Assembly (NCBI RefSeq): GCF_034427435.1
Contig: NZ_JAXQNP010000001.1
Span: forward strand, 124,001 to 188,000
Length of the DNA: 64,000 nt
Source: Nitrospirillum sp034427435
GTDB lineage: Bacteria; Pseudomonadota; Alphaproteobacteria; Azospirillales; Azospirillaceae
Direction of reading: 5' to 3'
The position numbers were made by a program, and so were the translations under genes. Below the pieces are notes generated by a model. That model made no database searches. It worked only from the letters and a program-made list of their open reading frames with translations, and was not told the origin of the DNA. Below, one piece after another: positions 46,701 to 53,818 of the stretch (the first letter of the stretch is position 1; every line of letters starts with the position of its first letter).

Positions 46701-48103
46701 GCGTTGCCGCGGGCGTCGCGCGCCTCCACCAGGTCGCCGGCCGCGTCATAGGCGTAGCTGACCAGGCGCAGCGGCTCGTCGCCGCCGGCGGGGTCGGGGC
46801 CATCGACGGCGGTGATGCGGCCGGCCTCATCCGTGGTGACGGCGAAGGCGCGGCCGGCGCTGTCCCGGATGCCGGTCAGGCGGCCGCCGGCCCCGCGGTG
46901 CAGGACGATGGCGTTGTCGTTGGGGTCGACGACGTGCGCCAGGTGACGCAGGCCGGTCTGGCCGTCCCGGTCGCCGAAGACGTAGGCGATGCCGGTGTAG
47001 GTCGCCAGCCAGTAGCGCCGGCCGTCGGTGTGCAGCACCAGCCGCTCCACCACGTTCAGGCTGGGGCGGCCGGGGGCCGGGTCGGTGAAAAAGGCCAGGC
47101 GTCCGTCGGCCAGGCGCGCGGCCCAGCCGCCCCCGTCGATCCAGCGGTATAGCGCCATGTCCAAGGGGTGGTGCCAGCCCGAGCCCAGCTCGCCCTTGTG
47201 GGTGGAACTGGACATCCACACGCGCGACCACACCAGCGGCAGGGGGCCCGCCACCTCGAAATCCATCGCCTCGGTGAACAGCTCGCCCGTGGCCACGTCC
47301 ACGGGGTGGCCAGCAGTGTAGCGGCTGGCCAGCTTGCCGCCGGCGAAGCCGCCAGCGGCACCGCCCAGGGCTTCGCCGATGATGCGCCCGCGCTCTCCGC
47401 CCACCGCCTGGCCAATGGCGCCACCCACCTTGGAGCCGGCGTAGCCGCCCGCCATGCTGATGACCGTGGTCTCGCCGAAGGTCGCCAGGCCGCACAGCCC
47501 TTCCGCCATGAAGGCGCCGGCGGCACCGGCGCCCAGCGCCAAGAGGGAGCCGCCGATCATCAGGTATTCGGCCGCCGTGTTGGCCCAGTCCGGCACTTCG
47601 CCATGGATATCCATGTAGGTGCCGGGGTCGCGGCCGATGAAGACGTCGTGCGACCCGTCCATGATGGACCCGTCGCATTCCAGCTTGTCGCCGATACGGG
47701 CGGCCGGCTTGCCGTTAATGAAGACCGTCTTGCTGCCCTGGGCGATGTGCTGGTTGGGCGGCCCGTCGCGGGAGCAGGTGGCGGCGTCCTGGATGGCGCG
47801 GGCGGCCGGCTTGTCGTTGATCAGCACATTGCTGGAGCAATCGGGCGCGATTTCCCCGGTCTGATCGGTGAAGGTGCTGCCCAGCGCCTCGCCCAGCAGG
47901 GCGCCGCCGCCGGTGGCCGCCATGGCGCCGCCCACCGCCGCGATGACGCCCAGTGCCGCCCCGCCCGTTCCCACCACGGCGATGACCGCCAGCGCCGCAC
48001 CCAAGCCAATGGCCGCCCCGGCGATGAAGCCGGAGAGCGCGCTGGTATGCTGGATGGGGTCCTCCAGCCGGGCCGCCCCGTATTGCGGCGCGCCGCCGTC
48101 CAT
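43701..48103 (-). CDS. rhs: Rhs-repeat toxin with PAAR-like N-terminus, frameshifted in the toxin tip
   Basis: About 1467 residues once the frame is restored. Residues about 10-60 hold membrane-like helices and about 85-155 a PAAR-like DUF4150 region (CSSNVLINDKPAARAIQ, GSKTVFINGKPAARIGDKL). DUF6531 follows (HPVDVATGELFTEAMDFEV), then about 900 residues of YD repeats and the core boundary near 1295 (QDPIRLRGGSNIAAY, PVQWVDPMGLECG). The variable tip begins after it. The first frame stops at 43832; at the 5-C run near 43890 (CTCCCCCTGAATGG) one more C gives PEWGSREMATVIKIPKGT and leads to QYRFKDFDPSWVVESRG, ending at 43701. The tip may be ADP-ribosyltransferase-like, but this is weak. Confidence 0.85.
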
Positions 48104-48105
48104 CG

Positions 48106-48564
48106 TCAGGCCCCGGCGGCGCCGGCACCGGCGGGTGCCGGCCAGGCGAAGCTGTTCAGGATCTGCATGAACTGCGCATCCGCGTCCGCGAATTCGGTCA
48201 GGCGCGCGGTGTTGACGATGGTGATGCAGCGGCCGTCGGGCAACAGGCTGTAGACCTGCCGCTGCTTGATCGGGCCGGCGCCGCCATCCCACTGGAAGAG
48301 CAGTTCCACCGCCGGTCGGCCGGCCAGCATGACATCCTGGCGGGTGATCAATTGGAAGCTGCGTGCCCGGGCGATCAGATCCTTCAACTGCCGGTTCACG
48401 TAGGCGCCCAGGCCTTCCTCCGCCTGCGGCCGGTCATAGGCGACCATGATGTTGGGCACCACCGGGCCGCCGCTGGGCGGGGCCGACCAGGCGATCATGG
48501 AGCGGTCGATCCAACTATCCGGCAACTGGATGCTGAAGTCGGGGGTGCGGCAGGTCTGCGGCAT
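48106..48564 (-). CDS. EagR-type (DUF1795/DcrB-like) effector chaperone
   Basis: 152 residues with a DcrB-like fold: FSIQLPDSWIDRSMIAWSAP, NRQLKDLIARARSFQLITRQ, QRQVYSLLPDGRCITIVNT. In other species EagR proteins bind the N-terminal transmembrane region of Rhs or other PAAR effectors and aid loading on VgrG. It lies 2 bp before the rhs start, as expected. No signal peptide. Confidence 0.85.
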   Translation of the reverse strand: MPQTCRTPDFSIQLPDSWIDRSMIAWSAPPSGGPVVPNIMVAYDRPQAEEGLGAYVNRQLKDLIARARSFQLITRQDVMLAGRPAVELLFQWDGGAGPIKQRQVYSLLPDGRCITIVNTARLTEFADADAQFMQILNSFAWPAPAGAGAAGA

Positions 48565-48576
48565 GGCGGGTTTCCT

Positions 48577-49380
48577 TTAGATCTGGCCCAGGATGCGGGC
48601 GACCGCGATGGCGCTGTCGGCATCGGCATTGCCCGTGCTAGGCAGGGCGGACGCGGTCTGGCTGAGGCCCGGCGCTTGGCTGGGCAAGGGCGCCTGGGTG
48701 GGTAGGGTGGCTTGGCTGCCCGGCAGACTGCCGGCGGGCACGCTGCTCGCCTGCCCCCAGGTGCCCGCCTGCGGCACGCTGGAATATGAAGACGGCATCA
48801 AGGACGGCGCGGCGGGGGACGGGGGCACCACCGGGGCGGCGAGGGACGGCTGCGCCAGGGAAGGCTGCGCCAACGTGGGCGCCGACAAGGAGGGTGCCGC
48901 GACCGATGGGGCCTGGGGCAGGGTCGGCAAGCCAGTGTTCATGCCGCCGCTGGCGGCCAGATTGGACAGGCCGGGGGCGGTCGACGCGTCTGGAATGCTC
49001 GGCACGCCCACGTTGGGCACGCCCATACCGGATGCGCCCGGCAGCGACGGGTTGGTCAGCGAGGGTGCGGCCAAGCCACTGCCGCCCGACATGCCTTGCC
49101 CAAGCGCGGTTTGCGCCAGGCCACCACCGGCCATCCCCCCCGCCGACCCAACCGCCGGGGTTCCGCCGCCACCCAGCAACTGGGCCGCCTGCGCCGCCGA
49201 GCCCAGGGGGCTGCCAACGGAGGAGGGCAGGGCCGGTGCTGCGGCGTTGGCCAGCGCGCCCAGGTCGCTGGCCGAACCGAAACCGGCCGGCGCCGCCGAC
49301 AGGGATATCGGCGTGTAGGGCTGGATGCCGAGGCTGGCGCCAATGGCGCCGGGCTGGATCAGGGCGGGTAGGTCGACCAT
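48577..49380 (-). CDS. Low-complexity Pro/Ser/Ala/Gly-rich protein between vgrG and eagR
   Basis: 267 residues, almost entirely Pro, Ser, Ala, Gly, Leu and Gln with imperfect repeats such as SLAQPSLAAP and PSLPGASGMG. No cysteine, few charges, no signal peptide. The opening MVDLPALIQPGAIGASLGIQ and the end DADSAIAVARILGQI look ordered. I know no family for it. Its place between vgrG and the chaperone-rhs pair suggests an adaptor or linker for loading, which is inference. Confidence 0.65.
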   Translation of the reverse strand: MVDLPALIQPGAIGASLGIQPYTPISLSAAPAGFGSASDLGALANAAAPALPSSVGSPLGSAAQAAQLLGGGGTPAVGSAGGMAGGGLAQTALGQGMSGGSGLAAPSLTNPSLPGASGMGVPNVGVPSIPDASTAPGLSNLAASGGMNTGLPTLPQAPSVAAPSLSAPTLAQPSLAQPSLAAPVVPPSPAAPSLMPSSYSSVPQAGTWGQASSVPAGSLPGSQATLPTQAPLPSQAPGLSQTASALPSTGNADADSAIAVARILGQI

Positions 49381-49435
49381 CCGGAACTCTCCCGGGAAAT
49401 GAAGCTGATGGGAACTAGGGTTGGGGCCGGTGGCG

Positions 49436-51154
49436 TCAACTGCTGCAATTCAGCCAGATTTTCTGGCCGTCCTGGCTGATGCCGTCCTTGTCCAGCACCA
49501 CCGTGCTGCCGTTGCTGATGAGAACGATGTGGTCGGTGGTCATCTGCAGGGCGCTCTTGCCCACCTGCAGCACCACCATCTCCCCGGCCACGTTCACCAT
49601 CGCCTTGCCGACGGTTTCGAACATGTTGTTCTGGACGACCATGGAGAGGTCTTTTTGGGAGTGGAAGGCGATCTCTTCTGAGCCCGCCTTGTCCTCCAGG
49701 GTGAAGAGGTTGAAGCCGCCGCCGCCGGGGCTGCTGGCGGTGCGGAAGGTGGTCTGGGTTTGCTGGGCGGGCAGGCCCAGGGGGGCGGTGGTTTCGGAGT
49801 TGGGGACGGAGCCGAGGATGACGGGGCGGTCTGGGTTGCCCTCCATGAAAGCGACGACGACCTCCATGCCAATGCGGGGGATGGTCTGGGCGCCGAAGCC
49901 GCGGCCGGCCCACCCCTGGGCGACGCGGACCCAGCAGGAACTGGCCTCGTTGGACTGGCCGCGGCGGTCCCAGAAGAACTGGACTTTCACGCGGCCGTAC
50001 TTGTCGGTGTAGATCTCCTGGCCCTTGGGCCCGACGACGACGGCGGTCTGCATGCCGGGGATGGTGGGGCGCAGGGTGGTGTGCGGGGGGACGAAGGGGG
50101 TGGCGGCCGGCATGCAGGTGAAGTGGTTGGCGTAGCCGGAATGGCTGGCGCCGCCGCCCTCATAGCTCATGTCGCTGGCGCTATGGCTGACGCTGAGGAC
50201 GACATAGGCGCCGTTCTCCGCCATGACGGGATGGTCGGTGAGCTGGAAGCGGCCGCAGGGGGCGAGGGATCGGCAGTCGCTGGCGCCCCGGATGGTCTCG
50301 CGCTCCACCTCCTCGGCCTGCATGGCCAGCTTGGCGCGGCGCTCGCCATCGCCGGCGGTGTCGTGCAGTCCGGGATAGTCGAAATGCTCGTGCTGGGGGT
50401 CCTGGGCGTAGGTTGAGACGGTGGGGATGGTTTGCTTCAGGTCCAGCTTGCTGGTCTGGAAGTTGTAGTCGGACATGGCCCAGGCGCTGGCCTGGTAGGC
50501 ATGGTCGCGGTTCCAGGTGTTGATGTGGTTGGAGCGGGAGGAGGTGGCGCTGAAAGGGATGAGCGCCTCCTCGCCCGTCTGGTAGGCGGAGGTCTGGGAG
50601 CCCAGGACCAGGGTGTGCTTCCCCGCCTCGTGCCGGAAGAAGTAGTAGAGCCCATCCTCCTCCAGCAGGCGGGAGACGAAGGCCAGGTCGGTCTCGCGAT
50701 ACTGCACGCAGTACGCGCGGGGCGGCGGGGCGCTGACACCGGAGAAGTCGTAGTGGGTGACGCCGAGTTCCCCGAAGATGGTCTCCAGGATGTCGAGCGT
50801 GGTCTTGTTCTGGAAGATACGGCAGTCGCTGGTGCGGGTGAGGAACCACAGGCGGGGGACGACGCGCAGGGTGTAGTGGCGCTGCCCGCGCGAGGCGGCG
50901 TTGCCGCCGGTGAGGGCGGCGACGACGCCGTTAAAGACGCGATAGACGCCGTCGTCGACGCGCAGCTTCAGGTCCACGCTCTGCGCCAGCAGGGCGGCCG
51001 GGTCGATGTCGTCGTCCAGGGCGCGCACGGTCGCCCGGAACTCGAAGGGCATCGAGATGCCCTCCCGCCCTTCCAGCGCCTCCAGCAAAAGCTGGTCCGG
51101 ACCCAAGGGGCTCTCTATCCCCAACAGCCGTTCCGCTTGCGTGTAACCGTCCAT
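49436..51154 (-). CDS. vgrG: Type VI secretion spike protein VgrG
   Basis: 572 residues, full length for a VgrG without an effector extension. Gp27-like head (LLGIESPLGPDQLLLEALEG, YCVQYRETDLAFVSRLLEED, GLYYFFRHE), OB-fold and gp5-like region (DKYGRVKVQFFWDRRGQ, SCWVRVAQGWAG, VVVAFMEGNPDRPVILGSV), then the needle (HSQKDLSMVVQNN). The C-terminus ends WLNCSS. The first 509 codons are nearly identical in DNA to those of the VgrG-lipase gene. It heads the chaperone-rhs-immunity set. Confidence 0.95.
   Translation of the reverse strand: MDGYTQAERLLGIESPLGPDQLLLEALEGREGISMPFEFRATVRALDDDIDPAALLAQSVDLKLRVDDGVYRVFNGVVAALTGGNAASRGQRHYTLRVVPRLWFLTRTSDCRIFQNKTTLDILETIFGELGVTHYDFSGVSAPPPRAYCVQYRETDLAFVSRLLEEDGLYYFFRHEAGKHTLVLGSQTSAYQTGEEALIPFSATSSRSNHINTWNRDHAYQASAWAMSDYNFQTSKLDLKQTIPTVSTYAQDPQHEHFDYPGLHDTAGDGERRAKLAMQAEEVERETIRGASDCRSLAPCGRFQLTDHPVMAENGAYVVLSVSHSASDMSYEGGGASHSGYANHFTCMPAATPFVPPHTTLRPTIPGMQTAVVVGPKGQEIYTDKYGRVKVQFFWDRRGQSNEASSCWVRVAQGWAGRGFGAQTIPRIGMEVVVAFMEGNPDRPVILGSVPNSETTAPLGLPAQQTQTTFRTASSPGGGGFNLFTLEDKAGSEEIAFHSQKDLSMVVQNNMFETVGKAMVNVAGEMVVLQVGKSALQMTTDHIVLISNGSTVVLDKDGISQDGQKIWLNCSS
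49626..51154 (-). repeat. Near-identical vgrG copy, unit A (1,529 bp)
   Basis: Direct repeat of unit B at a constant offset of 5,243 bp. Identity begins at the start codon and ends abruptly after the VVQNN codons. The only protein-level difference seen is EEVERE versus EEAERE. Sequences outside both ends are unrelated. Confidence 0.93.
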
Positions 51155-51220
51155 GGAAGCCTCACAAACTTTGGGCGCCGGCGGCGCGTGTCATTCGTAT
51201 TTCGGTCGGGTTACTGGTCT

Positions 51221-51640
51221 TCATAAGAGCCCCTTCAGCAGGAACGGGCTGGCGATGATGTAGACCAGCCAAGCAAGCACGGTCAGCCCATCGGCGAATG
51301 AGACGGCCACTACAGCCTCCAGCCAGGGGGGCGGAGTACCGTTCCGCTTCGCCGCTTCAAGAATCCTTCTGCCATTGAGGTGGAAGACGGTGCGGAAGGT
51401 CAGAGCGGCGGCGCTGAACAAGAACAGCAGGACGGAGAGCGCCAGTATGCTCAACATGATGTACCGCCCGGTACCGAGCGCCGCGAATGCCCGTGGGTCG
51501 TTATCCGTGAGGGCGATGGTAAGCCCATAGGTCACCATCAGCAGCGCCATCGCCGCGATGACGGCCAGCAAGAAAGACCGGGTGCTCGGCAAAGGTGCCG
51601 CCGTTCCTAGGTTGGAAATGCTGGTGATGAGGGCGTTCAT
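51221..51640 (-). CDS. Three-helix membrane protein of the effector array
   Basis: 139 residues with helices at about 23-45, 60-82 and 108-132 (FLLAVIAAMALLMVTYGLTI, IMLSILALSVLLFLFSAAAL, VSFADGLTVLAWLVYIIASP). No family recognised. It lies between the tandem DcrB-like protein and vgrG. A membrane immunity or accessory role is possible but not shown. Confidence 0.6.
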   Translation of the reverse strand: MNALITSISNLGTAAPLPSTRSFLLAVIAAMALLMVTYGLTIALTDNDPRAFAALGTGRYIMLSILALSVLLFLFSAAALTFRTVFHLNGRRILEAAKRNGTPPPWLEAVVAVSFADGLTVLAWLVYIIASPFLLKGLL

Positions 51641-51687
51641 CGTGTGGCTTTTGTTGGATGTCTGGTGGCTGATGGCTCGTCAGTTGA

Positions 51688-52740
51688 TCAACCCGTTGGG
51701 GACGAGGCGGTCAGCAGCTTGATGTAGGCGATTTCCAAAGCACGCTTGTTGATGGCTGTGACCAGATAAGGATCAGTCGCGGCGACAGGGCTGATCAGGG
51801 TGAATATGGCCCATCCTTTCGATGTGCCGAGCACCACCTGGCGGACCAACATTGATCGGTCATCGAGCTTAGCGAAGCTGTCGGACGTCCATAGTGAGAC
51901 CACCGGGTCGCCAATCGGAACCTCTGCCAAGGTGCCGCCGGTAGGATCTATTCCCAACTTCCTCACCGCATCCGTCGCGTACAGCGCGATTTCTTGAGCG
52001 TTCTTGAAACGGTTCCGCGGGGCTGTGTAGACATTGATCATCCCAACCCGGTCGGTGCCTGAGCCGTTGGACAAGCCCCAAGACTCGCAAGCGGCATCGA
52101 CACTCTCGTCCGGCTTCACCGTCCAGGACGACGGTATCTTGAAGCCGACCTGGAAGACCTTGTGCAGCGGGACATCCTGCAGTTCTTCGGCATATGGCTG
52201 CTGGGGTTTTGCAGCGGTCAGGTTGAAACTTGTGGCGGCCACCAGGAAGGCATCTTCGGCAGAGGCGTAGCGCGCCTCCTCAGCGAAGCTGTGGAGTAAA
52301 TAGATAAACTTACCATTCTTGAATGTGCGCAGGCGGTAGAGATAAGGACGCCCCTCAATAGTCCGAGAGGCCAAAACATCCGCGTTTCGCCCTGCGTCCG
52401 ATGCAACGGTGCGGCGTGCAATGATAGTGTAGTGATTGGCCTGCATCCATTGATCAAGCCAATCTTCCGGAGCCATTTCGCGGTCAATTTTCTGCGCATA
52501 AATCTCAATTATGGAGCTTTGTTCTTTATTTCCGTAGTGCGCCAACAATTGAAGGCGGCCATTCACCTTGTTGGGCTGCCCGTCTTTCTCAAACCAGATC
52601 CAATCTTTCGGAATCATTAGATCAAATGCGAAAGCAGGCGCCGGGCTTTGAAAAGCCTGCCGCAGATAGTCTCTCAACCTCGGCGCGAGAGGCATGGATG
52701 GTGGTGCCCAGGCTGGCCATTTTTCGCTCCTCCGCACCAC
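51688..52740 (-). CDS. Two-domain DcrB/DUF1795-like protein
   Basis: Up to 350 residues. Two similar alpha/beta domains can be seen: about 35-175 (FAFDLMIPKDWIWFEKDGQP ... EDAFLVAATSFNLTA) and about 190-345 (FQVGFKIPSSWTVKPDE ... YLVTAINKRALEIAYIKLL). Both resemble the DcrB/EagR fold, so a chaperone role in the array is possible. The start is unclear: GTG 52740 or ATG 52695, neither with a proper ribosome site, and the first 118 bp overlap another frame (52622-52906) that does have ribosome sites. A joined, frameshifted gene is possible. Confidence 0.65.
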   Translation of the reverse strand: MVRRSEKWPAWAPPSMPLAPRLRDYLRQAFQSPAPAFAFDLMIPKDWIWFEKDGQPNKVNGRLQLLAHYGNKEQSSIIEIYAQKIDREMAPEDWLDQWMQANHYTIIARRTVASDAGRNADVLASRTIEGRPYLYRLRTFKNGKFIYLLHSFAEEARYASAEDAFLVAATSFNLTAAKPQQPYAEELQDVPLHKVFQVGFKIPSSWTVKPDESVDAACESWGLSNGSGTDRVGMINVYTAPRNRFKNAQEIALYATDAVRKLGIDPTGGTLAEVPIGDPVVSLWTSDSFAKLDDRSMLVRQVVLGTSKGWAIFTLISPVAATDPYLVTAINKRALEIAYIKLLTASSPTG

Positions 52741-52906
52741 CTGCGCGCGGGCTACCCACGGCCAACAGGATGCCTAGTGCCAGCCTGATCATTCCGGTTC
52801 GCGGCAATGGCGCGGCACGGCCAAGGGCCAAGCGCCGCGCGAAGTGCTGTCTCTTCGTTAAGGGCGTTGCCATTTCCAGGCCGTTGGTTCGGGTGAGGGC
52901 GTTCAT
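52622..52906 (-). CDS. Small protein with one membrane helix, overlapping the next gene
   Basis: 94 residues. ATG 52906 follows GCGGAGCGACAATC, a fair ribosome site. A helix lies near 39-56 (MIRLALGILLAVGSPRAGG). A second internal ATG before ASLGTTIHASRAEVERL also has GGAGGAG upstream. Its 3' end overlaps the DcrB-like gene in another frame. It may be the true N-terminus of that gene after a frameshift, or a separate small protein. No family recognised. Confidence 0.4.
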   Translation of the reverse strand: MNALTRTNGLEMATPLTKRQHFARRLALGRAAPLPRTGMIRLALGILLAVGSPRAGGAEERKMASLGTTIHASRAEVERLSAAGFSKPGACFRI

Positions 52907-52999
52907 GATTGTCGCTCCGCGGAGGTTCCCCGTTCCTTTAACCCATTGGCGTCAGGGCACTGTGAAGGCCAATCGTCCGGCGCCGGCCGGGTTCCGGTC

Positions 53000-53818
53000 T
53001 CAATGCTTGCCAGGGGGCGGCCATTTGCCTTCCTCCTTCAGCTTGCGCACCTGGGACGCGGGAGGAGGAGGCCAGGCGAGCCCGGCTGCCTTAATTTTCT
53101 CAATGACTTCCGGCAAAGCCTTTCCATCAGGGTTATTGGGCAGGATACGGGAGTCTGCGGCCAAGCCTGCAACGGTGGCTCCGCCGGCTTCCGCCCATGG
53201 GGAGGCCCCATGGTCCAGCAGGAAAGCGACCATCTGCCAGTGATCGGTAGCAGCCGCGGTCAATAGCGGAGTGTCCCCAACTTCGTCAGCCGCGTTGACG
53301 TCGCCACCTGCGTTCAGCAGACTTTGCGCCACCGGGATGTCCCCCATAAGGCCGGCGACATGCAGGGGCGTTTGCCCGTCCGCCGTGGCGTTGGGATCGG
53401 CACCCGCAGCCAGAAGCAACTTGACCATCGGGAGGTCAAAAATGGCTGCGGCCTTGTTGAGGGGGGCTAGGCCTTGTGCACCATTGGGATTTGCATGGGC
53501 CTTCAGCAAGGCGTTGACCATGGCCTGATCGTGGCGTTCCACCGCCATTATCAGGCCGGTGGCGCCATCCCGACCGACAGTGTTAACGCCGCCCGGCGCG
53601 TCAGCGGCAGCGGCCAAGGCGGCATCGACCTTGCCGGCGGCCACGGCCTCGGCGAAGCGACGGGCGGCAGGGTCGCTGAAGCGGTCAGGAAAGAAAACCA
53701 GGGGATTTGTCGCCATCGTTCCACCATGAGAGGGGCGCCAGAAGAAAAGAGCGCCACGGGCCGCAAAGGCCAATACCAGAATGCAGGCCACCAGACCTGG
53801 CCATGAAGATCGTTTCAT
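53000..53818 (-). CDS. Ankyrin-repeat protein, probable immunity to the VgrG-lipase
   Basis: 272 residues. A membrane or signal segment at about 7-26 (GLVACILVLAFAARGALFF) is followed by ankyrin repeats at about 75-205 (GATGLIMAVERHDQAMVNAL, DGQTPLHVAGLMGDIPVAQS, GDTPLLTAAATDHWQMVAFL). ATG 53818 overlaps the VgrG-lipase stop (ATGA), so the two are translated together. A periplasmic ankyrin protein coupled to a secreted phospholipase is a plausible immunity protein. Binding is inferred. Confidence 0.85.
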   Translation of the reverse strand: MKRSSWPGLVACILVLAFAARGALFFWRPSHGGTMATNPLVFFPDRFSDPAARRFAEAVAAGKVDAALAAAADAPGGVNTVGRDGATGLIMAVERHDQAMVNALLKAHANPNGAQGLAPLNKAAAIFDLPMVKLLLAAGADPNATADGQTPLHVAGLMGDIPVAQSLLNAGGDVNAADEVGDTPLLTAAATDHWQMVAFLLDHGASPWAEAGGATVAGLAADSRILPNNPDGKALPEVIEKIKAAGLAWPPPPASQVRKLKEEGKWPPPGKH

